From: Verrucomicrobiota bacterium
GTDB lineage: Bacteria; Verrucomicrobiota; Verrucomicrobiia; Limisphaerales; JAEYXS01
Length of the DNA stretch: 64,000 nucleotides
Assembly (NCBI GenBank): GCA_023431185.1
Contig: JAEYXS010000024.1
Location: 15,909 to 79,908 of the forward strand
Reading direction: 5' to 3'
In this document: positions 8,769-16,778 of the stretch, piece after piece
Numbering within the stretch: position 1 is the stretch's first letter
How the letters are laid out: each line of letters begins with the position of its first letter
Program-made: the position numbers and the translations under genes
Notes under the pieces: model-generated
What the model was told of the DNA's origin: nothing
The model's database searches: none
Seen by the model: the letters and a program-made list of their open reading frames with translations, nothing else

Positions 8769-8945
8769 GATTCGTAATACGTGATGCGTAACTGGGAAAC
8801 GATAAACCACCGCTATCCTGTAAATCTTGTTAATGCTGTCTAAAAAAATTGTCCGCCGGTTTACCCCGTGCCAGCAAGTCGGGGTGTAACCTGTTCCTGC
8901 TAATCCTGTCGAAAACCCTCCCCAGTTACGTATTACGCATCACGC
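8769..8945. repeat. Degenerate intergenic repeat element with imperfect terminal inverted repeats
   Basis: The left end CGTAATACGTGATGCGTAAC (8773-8792) and the right end, read on the other strand as GCGTGATGCGTAATACGTAA (about 8926-8945), form imperfect inverted repeats built from the heptamer-like words CGTAATA and CGTGATG. Inside is TGTAAATCTTGTTAATGCTG (8820-8839) and a weaker copy CTGTTCCTGCTAATCCTGTC (8891-8910). The first recurs at 18783-18802 next to another gene end. The element touches the last codons of the minus-strand gene that stops at 8940. No gene is visible between 8765 and 8939. Confidence 0.5.
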
Positions 8946-9431
8946 TTTACGTTCTCTTGTCATTTCTCCAACCCACTTCGCGCACAACCACATCGGCACA
9001 TACCCAATCACCCCGAACGAACAATCGATCAGCCGCCAGTAAAACGGTATCCCGCGTACCTCTCCGAACACCAGCGCCCACGGGATCACCAGCACGCACG
9101 CGATTTTGCCGAATTCGAACAACCACACATTCCGCACCGGATCGCGCCACGCGCCGATGAACGCGATCGCGATCACCACATGCGCGAACGCCAGCCAGTC
9201 GAACCCGTACGCGAGAAACGGATGCTTCGCGTTCATCTCCATGAGCCCCTGCGCCACGCGATAGATCCAATGCCCCAGCCCCGCTTCCGGCGCTGGCCCG
9301 TTCAGATCTACGTCGAGCCAATCAGCCATCAGCTTCAGCTCCGTCTCCAACGGAATCGCCGTCAACCCGCTAAACACCAGCCCGACGATCATCACAGTCA
9401 TACAGATGCGGATGCGTTTCAAGGTTGTCAT
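8940..9431 (-). CDS. Hypothetical membrane protein with four hydrophobic segments
   Basis: A 163-residue protein I do not recognise. Hydrophobic segments are at about residues 8-26 (CMTVMIVGLVFSGLTAIPL), 76-92 (LAFAHVVIAIAFIGAW), 103-122 (IACVLVIPWALVFGEVRG) and 133-150 (FGVIGYVPMWLCAKW). A His in FAHVVI and conserved-looking Trp and Arg residues near the membrane face are visible but do not point to a known cofactor site. The ATG at 9431 is supported by GGAG 7 bases upstream. It is the last gene of the minus-strand run, 38 bp after a 90-residue membrane protein, and its final codons overlap a dispersed repeat. Confidence 0.8.
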   Translation of the reverse strand: MTTLKRIRICMTVMIVGLVFSGLTAIPLETELKLMADWLDVDLNGPAPEAGLGHWIYRVAQGLMEMNAKHPFLAYGFDWLAFAHVVIAIAFIGAWRDPVRNVWLFEFGKIACVLVIPWALVFGEVRGIPFYWRLIDCSFGVIGYVPMWLCAKWVGEMTRERKA

Positions 9432-9469
9432 AAATTCTCCTTCATAGCCGCCGAGATCAGGCGGCGGAA

Positions 9470-9742
9470 CTAACCTCTCACCTCTCCAAAGCAACGTCCC
9501 CATACATAACCGATTCCTGTCGTCAGCAGCAGTATCGGCACAACGATCACCGAAGCGAAATAACTGAGGATATATGCCACAGCCTTGATACTCGCCTCTG
9601 CGCGATCGGTTCCCGGCGGAACGGTCCCTGTGAGTATCGTCATATTCTCCCGCCACCCCAGCAGATTCAACACGAGAAACAACCCAAGGATAGCGACACT
9701 AACCGCGACACACAGCATCCAAATAGGTTTATGCCATTTCAT
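9470..9742 (-). CDS. Small hypothetical membrane protein (two segments)
   Basis: A 90-residue protein with a basic N-terminus (MKWHKPIW), a first hydrophobic segment MLCVAVSVAILGLFLVLNLL and a second VAYILSYFASVIVVPILLLT, joined by an extracytoplasmic loop with TGTVPPGTDR. The ATG at 9742 overlaps the stop of the upstream gene (ATGA) and has AAAGGAAC just upstream, so translation is coupled. No function can be assigned. It sits between an alpha-barrel-like anchored protein and another small membrane protein and is probably cotranscribed with both. Confidence 0.8.
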   Translation of the reverse strand: MKWHKPIWMLCVAVSVAILGLFLVLNLLGWRENMTILTGTVPPGTDRAEASIKAVAYILSYFASVIVVPILLLTTGIGYVWGRCFGEVRG

Positions 9743-10932
9743 TTTGTTCCTTTCATCACCCGTTCCCACATGGGACCGAGCACTAAAGAATAAAGCATCA
9801 CCGAATCTCCCACCTGATTGCTCGCGCTGTAACGCAACCGGCCGTTCTCCTTCGTGGGAAAGGCCGCGAAATCTAGCGTGGTATGCAACTGCCGCAGGAA
9901 TCGCTTGTCCGCAAACGAAGCCGCCCCGATGAAAGCCAGACCGCTGCCGCCCGGACTCACCTCCAAGACCGGTATGACTGCGCCCGAATCGATATCCAGC
10001 ATTCCCTGGTCACTCGCGGGCCACTCCCGGGACCACGCGAAGCCGCATAGCTCGCGGGCCAGATGCTGCTTGGCGAGTTCATACTGCTCCCTCGCAACCC
10101 CCTCATCCACCAGCCGCAAACAATGCACCGCCAGCCAGATGGAAGAACCTTCCGGTCCATCCAAGGGTTGCCGCCGCTCGGTGAAGCTGGAGATGAGCAG
10201 GCCGCTTTTCTCATCCATCAACGTCTGCTTCGCCTGGGCCAGCCATTGCTGCAAAAGTGCCCCATGATCGCGGCCATCCAGATGGTCGCTGATACGGATT
10301 GCCGCCAGCGCCATGCTGTGGTCGAAGAGCCAGCATTCATCGGGATAACTTTCCATCACGTTGCGAGGACTGGTTTGCAAACGCTCCACCATCGCATCAA
10401 TCCGTCTCTTAAGTATCGGCTCGTTCTCCGGTTTCCGCTTCACCATCTGCCGCGCCGCCAGCATCAGGGCGATCTCACTCTCGATGAAAAGGCTGCGAGC
10501 CGGTTGCGCCACAAAGGGCTTGGCCTTCGCATACGGCATGAGGAAGAAATACATACCCTGCTCCTGCTCCAACCGGATGGTTTCTTCAATAATGCCATCC
10601 ACTATCGGGAGATACTCCTCTGTCAAAGCGGGTTGACGCAGGCTCATCTCGCATAGTGACAGCACAAGGAACGTGCGCCCCATGAAATCCCATTCCGCAT
10701 TGCTCTGGCGCATAGTCTCCAAAACTTGCTCACGCTGAGCTGGATCTCGCCACATCTGGGTGTGTCTTGCGGCCATCGCCATGGCCTTCGCCGGAATATC
10801 CTTGCTGGAGTGAATTTCATCCCAACTAGGCATGAAAAACAGATGCACGCACGGCAGCCAGATTGCTATGGCGATGACCAGACTTAGTCCAGAGATAATA
10901 ATTGGATGATGTCGTGCCGACATGGCGTGCAT
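9739..10932 (-). CDS. Membrane-anchored all-alpha protein, possibly linalool dehydratase/isomerase-like
   Basis: A 397-residue protein with an N-terminal signal anchor (HHPIIISGLSLVIAIAIWLP) and a large helical extracytoplasmic part. The repeated pairs of amphipathic helices and motifs such as YPDECWLFDHSMALAAI, PEGSSIWLAVHCLRLV and SASNQVGDSVMLYSL resemble (alpha/alpha) barrel enzymes. The spacing and aromatic-rich inner helices remind me of the linalool dehydratase/isomerase domain family, but that is from memory and unproven. It starts 12 bp after the stop of the DUF4153 gene, and its stop overlaps the next start, so it is inside an operon that begins with or near ispH. Confidence 0.72.
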   Translation of the reverse strand: MHAMSARHHPIIISGLSLVIAIAIWLPCVHLFFMPSWDEIHSSKDIPAKAMAMAARHTQMWRDPAQREQVLETMRQSNAEWDFMGRTFLVLSLCEMSLRQPALTEEYLPIVDGIIEETIRLEQEQGMYFFLMPYAKAKPFVAQPARSLFIESEIALMLAARQMVKRKPENEPILKRRIDAMVERLQTSPRNVMESYPDECWLFDHSMALAAIRISDHLDGRDHGALLQQWLAQAKQTLMDEKSGLLISSFTERRQPLDGPEGSSIWLAVHCLRLVDEGVAREQYELAKQHLARELCGFAWSREWPASDQGMLDIDSGAVIPVLEVSPGGSGLAFIGAASFADKRFLRQLHTTLDFAAFPTKENGRLRYSASNQVGDSVMLYSLVLGPMWERVMKGTK

Positions 10933-10944
10933 TGGTTATGACAT

Positions 10945-12543
10945 CTAGCGTCTCAGACTAGAATCTGATTTTCCCGATGCCCCTTCCGGACTACCCTGCA
11001 ATGTCATTCCCTGCACCAAGCTCGCATTCTCCTTCTTCCACTTCGCCGCTTGCCAGCGGGACCAGTTGCTCGTGCGCCAGTCCTCCGTCGCGTGCGTCCA
11101 CCGCCCGGCCAATCTCTCCAGCACCCGTTGTTTTTCGGCGGCATCCAGCTTCTCCAGATTTCCCACCAGCACCGGCGCTGCATCCGCGCTTAGGAGCAGC
11201 AGATAATCGAGATCCCAATTCTTCCCCGCTTCCTTGCGACTCAACTGATGCTCGGCAATGCGTGCATCTGGATTGTAGATATTCAACGCCAGGATCATCG
11301 CGAACGCCGCCACCACAATACCCGGCGCAAAGTAAGGCCGCTGGTCGCGCAAGACCGTAAGTCCCAGCCACAACGCAGCGAATCCCAGCCAACACAAGAT
11401 CGCCGCCGCATACAGTCGCTGTTCCGTCAGCCCGTACGCTTCGAGATACAAGGCCAGCCGCTTGAAAGCGGACGCCATCACCACGCCCAGTTGGATAAGC
11501 AGACACATCGCCATTTGGCGAAACCGCGTTTTGCTCTCACTCCGCTTCCACAACCAATCGCACACCAACAGTAACGGCAACACCAGTGCCGCCACGGCGA
11601 TCAATTCAAAGAATCCGCTCCGGAAATATTCCGCGTACGAAAGATTCGCCGTGCGTTGCACCAGCGCATCCCCACCGAAAAGGTATTGCACCTGAAAGAG
11701 GATGAAGACGAGGAACAACCCGTTCAGTGCGGTCAGCAACACACCTACTTCGATGCCGCCGAGCAGTTCCGGCGAAACCGGCTCATTCAAACTGTTTTTC
11801 ACTTCACGCGGCCACAGCCAGTAAAACACCCCTGCACCCAGCCACGTGAAAACCGCGATGAAAAACACATGGGAGACAACGTCATTGATATTGAAATCAA
11901 ACAGTGACCGGACGAAATCCCGGAACATCGAATCCGCCGAAGCGAAAAGCCCGGCGAACACCACGAGGACCGGGACTGTGATGATCAAACCCACTATGTA
12001 ACGCACGCTCTTTGCCCAGAATCCGCTCTCACCTAAACGCCCTGCCAGAGAACTCTTCATCACCCATTGTCCGATCACTTGAAACGCACCGATCAATGGC
12101 AGCACGAGCCCGCCCGCCATCCGCACACCGGTCAGGATGAGGCCGCCCAAGTTGGTACGCCCCTTTCCGGCCAGCCAAAACGTGAGTCCCGCCGATCCCA
12201 GCATGGATACCAGATTGAAGAACTGCAGCCCTTCCGCATCCCGCCAGCCGAACAACAACGCAAATGAAAGTGCCACACCGAACCACAACCCTTGCGTGCG
12301 GTTCATCCGCTGGCGCTCCTGAACGAACAAGAGCAGCACGGACAAGCCGATGAACCAGATCCAGGCGGTGATGTTCAATCCGAACGGTGTCACGCGCAGC
12401 AGAGCATCACCCACCACGCCCACACCCAGCATGCCGAGCAGCCACCAGTGCAATCCGGCAGGCGCTCCTCCCTTTCCGTCCTCCTTGGCCTTCGCCGATG
12501 AAGCATCAGCGAGAGAGGGCATTGATTCGGGTATCGATTTCAT
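10945..12543 (-). CDS. DUF4153/DUF4173 polytopic membrane protein
   Basis: A 532-residue integral membrane protein with about a dozen hydrophobic segments from residue 32 (LHWWLLGMLGVGVVGDALL) to about 430, followed by a soluble C-terminal domain of about 100 residues (DARIAEHQLSRKEAGKNWDLDYLL). The block FASADSMFRDFVRSLFDFNI is typical of the DUF4153/4173 family, and the D-x-DYLL-x-LS-x-DA-x-P tail also matches that family from memory. The biochemical role is unknown. It lies 24 bp downstream of a DUF1361 gene and 12 bp upstream of an anchored helical protein on the same strand. Related genes are often found near regulators and envelope genes. Confidence 0.85.
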   Translation of the reverse strand: MKSIPESMPSLADASSAKAKEDGKGGAPAGLHWWLLGMLGVGVVGDALLRVTPFGLNITAWIWFIGLSVLLLFVQERQRMNRTQGLWFGVALSFALLFGWRDAEGLQFFNLVSMLGSAGLTFWLAGKGRTNLGGLILTGVRMAGGLVLPLIGAFQVIGQWVMKSSLAGRLGESGFWAKSVRYIVGLIITVPVLVVFAGLFASADSMFRDFVRSLFDFNINDVVSHVFFIAVFTWLGAGVFYWLWPREVKNSLNEPVSPELLGGIEVGVLLTALNGLFLVFILFQVQYLFGGDALVQRTANLSYAEYFRSGFFELIAVAALVLPLLLVCDWLWKRSESKTRFRQMAMCLLIQLGVVMASAFKRLALYLEAYGLTEQRLYAAAILCWLGFAALWLGLTVLRDQRPYFAPGIVVAAFAMILALNIYNPDARIAEHQLSRKEAGKNWDLDYLLLLSADAAPVLVGNLEKLDAAEKQRVLERLAGRWTHATEDWRTSNWSRWQAAKWKKENASLVQGMTLQGSPEGASGKSDSSLRR

Positions 12544-12567
12544 AGGTTCCTTGAGTTTGCCGATGGT

Positions 12568-13311
12568 CTATCGGCGGTCATTCTGGGTGTGGGACATGGC
12601 AGGCACCGGCCAGTACAACAGGCCGGAAAGCAACACGTAACAAAGCGTGAGAAAGACAAAGAAAACACCAGTGAACCGCAGGGTGTAACGGATACTCTGG
12701 AGCGAGCCGAACATCGTCTGCAGATCCCCGATCAGCACATGCGGCTCCGTGAGCACGGACCAACTGTTCCACCGCTCGATGCGCCCGAGGTAGATGCCAA
12801 ACCCACAGAGCGCCAGCACCGCAAAGACGAACAGCCAGCCACGGAACCAGCCACGGCGCTGCGCCACCACATCATGGATCAAGCGCAGTGATATGAAGCC
12901 CAGCGCCACGCCCGTGAACGCGAACGCAGCGAAGAGCGCCGCATCATACCACAGCGGCACCGGCGGATGACTCCGTAAGTGGATGAGATCCGTGACGATG
13001 TAAGAGGCATTGGGCAGAAACAGCAACCACGCAGTGCCCGACGCCAAGGTGAGCCAGCTCCAACCACTTCGCTCAAACAATACGCGCGTCGTGATGGCAA
13101 ACCCCAGTGGTATCCAGGCGAGGAACAGGTTCCAGACCAGATAGAGGAAGTAGAATTGCCCCGTCACTTTCATGCGGGCACCTAAAAGCACCACACACAG
13201 GAATGTAGCCGCCATCAAGGCCAAGGCCGTGCGCCACACCGCCTGTGGCATCAGCCAGTCAGGCAGAGCGCCAGTCTCCGGCCCCGTGCGTGGATACGCT
13301 GATGAATTCAT
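12568..13311 (-). CDS. DUF1361 membrane protein
   Basis: A 247-residue protein with about seven hydrophobic segments. The family hallmark is the stretch YLVWNLFLAWIPLGFA followed by LLFLPNASYIVTDLIHL, where the NxxYxxTDL-like motif stands at the membrane face; both are typical of DUF1361. The start at 13311 is supported by GGGGGAG three to nine bases upstream; the longer open frame has only low-complexity arginine-rich sequence. It lies 55 bp downstream of the ferritin-like gene and 24 bp upstream of the DUF4153 gene, within one minus-strand run. The function is unknown. Confidence 0.88.
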   Translation of the reverse strand: MNSSAYPRTGPETGALPDWLMPQAVWRTALALMAATFLCVVLLGARMKVTGQFYFLYLVWNLFLAWIPLGFAITTRVLFERSGWSWLTLASGTAWLLFLPNASYIVTDLIHLRSHPPVPLWYDAALFAAFAFTGVALGFISLRLIHDVVAQRRGWFRGWLFVFAVLALCGFGIYLGRIERWNSWSVLTEPHVLIGDLQTMFGSLQSIRYTLRFTGVFFVFLTLCYVLLSGLLYWPVPAMSHTQNDRR

Positions 13312-13366
13312 GATCTCCCCCTGCTTGATAAGTTTTGCAAAAATACGTTTATTGCAGATTCGCCTC

Positions 13367-14101
13367 CTACGCCGGGTCGGAGACCGGCGCTCCAGGTGGT
13401 TTGCTCCACACGGCACAGCTCAGGATCGCCGCGGCAACCTCATCGAAGATCAATCCGCTATCCCACCAGAACTGCGTGGCCGAGACACCACAGGCCCGCA
13501 AGACGCGCCCATGCCCGAAGATGACCACCACACAAGTCGCCCGGAAGATGATGCGCCAGATGATGCGGATGAGCCCGCGGCTGAGCAGGGATTTGCCCGC
13601 GAACATGCGCTGCAGGTAATCGATATGAAACGCGAGATGCCCTTCCTCATCACTGAGGATGCGACTGAACACCGCGCGCAGCGTGGGATCTTGCGTGCCA
13701 TCTCGCAACGCGCGGAAGTAGCGCTTCGCGATCATCTCCGCCACCAGCAGGATGAGCAGTTCATGCTTCAGCCCCAACAGGCGGCGCAAGTGGATGAACA
13801 CATCATTGCTCCAGTGCTGCTGCATCAGCGGCACGTTCAACTTTTGCAGTATCTGTCCCATCCAGCGGGAATGCCGTTGCTCCTCGGCGATGAACAGGTC
13901 CACGTTCCCCGCATACAACTCATCCCCGGTCGCCCGCGCCGAACGCCGGATATGCAACCCATCCCCGCTCTCCCCGAGCTGGAAATGTCGCAACGATTCG
14001 ATCAAGGGCTGCCGCAGGTGCGGCTCCAGTTGTAGCTCACGATCCCACGGAATCTCCTCCGCCCGATCACGGTTCCATTCAAAGTAGCGTCGCCAGTTCA
14101 T
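13367..14101 (-). CDS. Ferritin-like di-iron domain protein
   Basis: A 244-residue protein with a four-helix-bundle appearance. Candidate metal ligands come in ferritin-like ExxH pairs: EEQRHSRWM at about residues 72-80 and DEEGHLAFHIDYL at about 150-162, with a further glutamate in LVAEMIAKRYFRALRD. After these, one hydrophobic stretch (WRIIFRATCVVVIFGHGRV) could be a membrane-associated helix. Its start overlaps the 3' end of ispH by 23 bp, so it is translationally linked to isoprenoid-precursor synthesis. A di-iron oxidase or hydroxylase acting on a lipid substrate is possible, but no substrate can be read from the sequence. Confidence 0.78.
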   Translation of the reverse strand: MNWRRYFEWNRDRAEEIPWDRELQLEPHLRQPLIESLRHFQLGESGDGLHIRRSARATGDELYAGNVDLFIAEEQRHSRWMGQILQKLNVPLMQQHWSNDVFIHLRRLLGLKHELLILLVAEMIAKRYFRALRDGTQDPTLRAVFSRILSDEEGHLAFHIDYLQRMFAGKSLLSRGLIRIIWRIIFRATCVVVIFGHGRVLRACGVSATQFWWDSGLIFDEVAAAILSCAVWSKPPGAPVSDPA

Positions 14102-14960
14102 GTGTTTTCTCCTGTATGTTGGTTTGATTGGTTATCTCCTTCAGCCGCGCCTCCACAGCATCGATCAGTGAATCCGGTGTCGATGTGCCCGCTGTGAGGC
14201 CGATGATTTCCGCATGCGCGAACCATTCTGCCTTCACATCCTTCGGCCCTTGCACGTGGTGCACATATGGGCAATACCGCCAGCAGGTGTTCACGAGTTC
14301 TTTCGTGTTGTTGCTGTTCGCTCCACCGACCACGATCACCACATCGCTCTGCTGCGCGAGTTCCTCGGCCGCGCGTTGGCGTTGCTTCGTCGGCTGGCAC
14401 ACGGTGTCGATGAACCGCACCTCGCTCTGCGGAAACTGCCGCTTCAACACGCTGACCAATTCACGCACCCGGGCGATCGGCTGGGTGGTCTGTGAGGCCA
14501 CGCCGAAGCGCTCGCGCGGTTTAAGCGCCGCGATGTCCTCCTCACTTAGCACCACATCAAAAGCATCGAGGTCGCCCGTCAGACCGCGCACCTCCACGTG
14601 ATTGCGCTGACCGATGATCACCGGGTGATAGCCCGCGCGCGCGAGCTTCAGCACGGAACTATGGGCGTAGTGGACCAATGGACACGTCGCCTCGAAGACC
14701 TCCAGCCCACGCTCGCGGATCTGTGCGAGGTGGCGCTGTGAAGTGCCATGGGCGGTGATGAGCACGTTCGGCGTGGTGACGTCGCCGAGCTGTTCGGCCA
14801 TCCGCACGCCGCTTTGTTTCAGATCGCTGAGCACCGTCTCGTTGTGCACGAGCTGGCCCAGGATGGTGACCGGCTGTTGGGCGGCTTGAGCCTTCGCGAG
14901 GGCGATGGCATCGCGCACACCGAAACACATGCCGAGATGTTCTGCGCGTAGGATTTTCAT
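14079..14960 (-). CDS. ispH: 4-hydroxy-3-methylbut-2-enyl diphosphate reductase
   Basis: A 293-residue [4Fe-4S] enzyme of the last MEP-pathway step, converting HMBPP to IPP and DMAPP. The three cluster cysteines are C12 (GMCFGVRDAI), C93 (EATCPLVHYA) and C188 (DTVCQPTKQRQ). Substrate-binding residues are seen in QLVHNE, AHGTS, the catalytic Glu123 of NHVEVRGLTGD, and ASQTTQP. GGANSNNTKEL replaces the more usual GSxNSSNS. The length is somewhat shorter than E. coli IspH but all key residues are kept. It begins a gene run that continues with a ferritin-like protein. A 15-base palindrome about 49 bp upstream of the ATG matches one at the neighbouring regulator operon, suggesting control by that regulator. 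Confidence 0.95.
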   Translation of the reverse strand: MKILRAEHLGMCFGVRDAIALAKAQAAQQPVTILGQLVHNETVLSDLKQSGVRMAEQLGDVTTPNVLITAHGTSQRHLAQIRERGLEVFEATCPLVHYAHSSVLKLARAGYHPVIIGQRNHVEVRGLTGDLDAFDVVLSEEDIAALKPRERFGVASQTTQPIARVRELVSVLKRQFPQSEVRFIDTVCQPTKQRQRAAEELAQQSDVVIVVGGANSNNTKELVNTCWRYCPYVHHVQGPKDVKAEWFAHAEIIGLTAGTSTPDSLIDAVEARLKEITNQTNIQEKTHELATLL

Positions 14961-15008
14961 AGAGTTTTATCAGGTTGAAAGCTTGGGTGATCTGGTGAGG
15001 CAAAATCA

Positions 15009-15023
15009 CTTTGCAACACAAAG
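15009..15023. promoter_or_regulatory. Operator-like palindrome upstream of ispH
   Basis: CTTTGCAACACAAAG is an interrupted palindrome (CTTTG/CAAAG arms, 6 bp if the flanking A and T are included). It differs at two positions from the 15-mer at 16017-16031 in front of the membrane protein/regulator operon. It lies between the regulator 3' end and the ispH start, where a repressor could block the ispH promoter. Binding by the winged-helix protein encoded next door is inferred from the shared motif. Confidence 0.55.
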
Positions 15024-15080
15024 TAATTAAGCAGAGGCTTTTGCATCAGATCACACATAGTGATATCGGTCGTTATCGGT

Positions 15081-15386
15081 TTATCCCTTGGTCTGTTTCA
15101 CGATCTGCTCGAGCAGATTGATGTAGTCCTCGAACGCCTTCCGTCCGGCGGGCGTCAGCGAGCAGGTCGTCAGGGGCCGTCTTTCGTGCACACTCTTCGT
15201 CACCGCGATGTAACCGGCCTGTTGCAGCGTACGGATGTGCGTCGTGATGTTGCCATCCGTCATGCCCAGCGAATCGCGCAGCTCCGTGAACGACAGCTCC
15301 GCCCGGGCCGCGAGCAGGGACATGATGGCCATGCGCCCCTTCTCGTGGATGACACGGTCGAGCTGTAAAAAAGGTTCTGGGTTCAC
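15081..15386 (-). CDS. Winged-helix transcriptional regulator (MarR/ArsR-like, HTH_34 type)
   Basis: A 101-residue single-domain DNA-binding protein. The recognition part runs LSFTELRDSLGMTDGNITTHIRT in helix-turn-helix arrangement (residues about 31-53), followed by the wing with TKSVHERRPLTTCSLTPAGRK, typical of the small winged-helix group represented by PF13601. The start overlaps the stop of the upstream membrane-protein gene by 4 bp (ATGA), so the two proteins are made together. Such regulators commonly pair with a membrane protein gene and repress their own operon. The palindrome pair at 15009 and 16017 is a good candidate for its binding site. Confidence 0.9.
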   Translation of the reverse strand: MNPEPFLQLDRVIHEKGRMAIMSLLAARAELSFTELRDSLGMTDGNITTHIRTLQQAGYIAVTKSVHERRPLTTCSLTPAGRKAFEDYINLLEQIVKQTKG

Positions 15387-16009
15387 GATGCATCACCGCG
15401 TTTTTCTGTGAAGTGCAGATAGATCCCGTAGGCCAGATGCACGCCGCCAAAGACAACGCCCATCACCAGGTGATTTTGCTGCACGGAAAGTTTAAGCCAC
15501 TGCGGCCACACCACGAACAACATCAGGAAAGCCAATGCCAAATATAGCCAGCCGAAAAGTTTGATGCCGCGCGGCATGAAGAAACCCGCCGCACAGAGCG
15601 CGCACCCGTAGAACAGCATCCAGATCACAATGAGCCAAGGAATGACCTCGGCATCCGTAGCCCAACGCAGACCGATGGCCAAGGTCAGGAAACCACCTGC
15701 CAGGAAACCGGGAGCCGAGGCAAGCGCGATACGTCTGGTAGGCGGGGACCAGAAAGCCTCCTGCTCATTGATCGCCTGCTTGCGGGCCAGCAGCAAGGCG
15801 ACCGCATTGATGATTCCGGCCGCCACCACCCAGTGCGTGATGAAGACCTCTGGCTGGTCCAGCTTGGCAAACCAACCGATGGCCGCCGCCACCAATCCGA
15901 GCACCCCGGCCGTCAGGGTCATGGGCGCCAAGGCACGGCGATACATGACGGAACGTTCCATGAGCGTTCGGATCACCTGCAGATTCTCGCTGGCCCAATC
16001 GGACTTCAT
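15383..16009 (-). CDS. Hypothetical six-segment membrane protein, partner of the regulator
   Basis: A 208-residue protein with a short cytosolic N-terminus (SDWASENLQVIRTLMERS) and about six hydrophobic segments, for example LTAGVLGLVAAAIGWFAKL, HWVVAAGIINAVALLLA, PGFLAGGFLTLAIGL and LIVIWMLFYGCALCAAGFF. I know no function. It is the first gene of a two-gene operon with the winged-helix regulator, coupled by an ATGA overlap. The palindrome at 16017-16031 is only 8 bp upstream of its ATG and would cover the transcription or translation start, which points to autoregulation by the downstream gene product. Confidence 0.82.
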   Translation of the reverse strand: MKSDWASENLQVIRTLMERSVMYRRALAPMTLTAGVLGLVAAAIGWFAKLDQPEVFITHWVVAAGIINAVALLLARKQAINEQEAFWSPPTRRIALASAPGFLAGGFLTLAIGLRWATDAEVIPWLIVIWMLFYGCALCAAGFFMPRGIKLFGWLYLALAFLMLFVVWPQWLKLSVQQNHLVMGVVFGGVHLAYGIYLHFTEKRGDAS

Positions 16010-16016
16010 ATTGCTA

Positions 16017-16031
16017 CTTTGTAATACAAAG
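16017..16031. promoter_or_regulatory. Operator-like palindrome at the regulator operon
   Basis: CTTTGTAATACAAAG is a perfect 7+1+7 palindrome immediately before the start codon of the membrane protein/regulator operon. The near-identical CTTTGCAACACAAAG lies before ispH at 15009-15023. Two close copies at the two flanking transcription units is the pattern expected of a local autoregulated repressor. Confidence 0.6.
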
Positions 16032-16110
16032 CATCCATGTCAAGCGTTCAAAATAATTTTGTGAACAATTTCCAGTTGCACCTGGGCGTACTGTCCCGCA
16101 ATTTGACGGT

Positions 16111-16620
16111 GTGGCACGCTCTGTACTAGGTCGCGGATTGAAACCGTTGATGGATGAAGCGCAGGTGGTCACCGGCATCCCTACCTTGTCGGTGGACCCG
16201 AAGACAGTGGCGCGCCCGGAAACGGCCACAGTGACGCCGACTGTCGTCACTTCGGACACTACCAAGACCGAATCCCGCTCCACCACGAACGCTTCAACCG
16301 GCAAAGGCCCCTCGATCTACCCGCGTAAGAGCCAAGCATTGCCCGTCGGGAGTGGCTTGAATACCCTGCCCCGTTGGCCGTTCTGGGTGGCTGATGGTGC
16401 CTTGGTCGCTGGTGCACTGGCCGTCTGGCTGCTGGCTCCGCGCCCGATGTCAGCCGCATCCATCATCCTCGCCGCCACTCTGATCGTCATTGGCGCGGCT
16501 TTGGCGTTGATTCCCTGGCTCATGAAACCAGCGGCACACTCACCGATGGCAAAGCCCAACGCCGCTTCCCCCACCGAACAGGCTCCGCCTCTCCAGCGGC
16601 TGCCGTTCCGGTTGCAGTAA
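16111..16620 (+). CDS. Hypothetical membrane protein with ParB-like N-terminal box
   Basis: A 169-residue protein starting at a GTG. The first 17 residues, MARSVLGRGLKPLMDEA, closely resemble the N-terminal box of chromosome-partitioning ParB proteins (consensus GLGRGLxALL), the part that contacts ParA. No ParB DNA-binding domain follows. Instead there is a Thr/Ser/Pro-rich linker (residues about 20-85), two hydrophobic segments (WVADGALVAGALAVWLLAP and AASIILAATLIVIGAALALI) and a Pro/Ala-rich tail. It may be a membrane anchor for a ParA/MinD-type ATPase, which is inference from the motif. It is divergent from the regulator operon and is followed by the palindrome at 16644. Confidence 0.72.
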   Translation: MARSVLGRGLKPLMDEAQVVTGIPTLSVDPKTVARPETATVTPTVVTSDTTKTESRSTTNASTGKGPSIYPRKSQALPVGSGLNTLPRWPFWVADGALVAGALAVWLLAPRPMSAASIILAATLIVIGAALALIPWLMKPAAHSPMAKPNAASPTEQAPPLQRLPFRLQ

Positions 16621-16643
16621 TCTTTCTCACCCTATCTCGTTAT

Positions 16644-16683
16644 TTTTTAGTTAAACAACGCCGATTCGTTGTTTAACTAAAAA
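16644..16683. promoter_or_regulatory. Large AT-rich palindrome, candidate activator-binding site or hairpin
   Basis: Two perfectly complementary 17-base arms, TTTTTAGTTAAACAACG and CGTTGTTTAACTAAAAA, are separated by 6 bases. The sequence is AT-rich in a GC-rich region and is not followed by a T-run on the plus strand, so it is a poor intrinsic terminator for the upstream gene. Its centre is about 140 bp upstream of the transcription start expected from the sigma-54-like promoter at 16779-16795, the usual distance of an enhancer-binding activator site. A role as a terminator or cruciform cannot be excluded. Confidence 0.5.
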
Positions 16684-16778
16684 TAGAACCTCTTTTCACA
16701 CCTTGAGCCAGCCCTAACAAGCAGTCATAAATAATTTATAATTAAATACTTATGATTTTTTATCAAAACTAAATCGAG

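Noticed and set aside
16101..16125. Second sigma-54 promoter at TGGCACG near 16112
   Set aside because: The GC of the -12 element is missing (GTAC), and the match lies inside the first codons of the gene.
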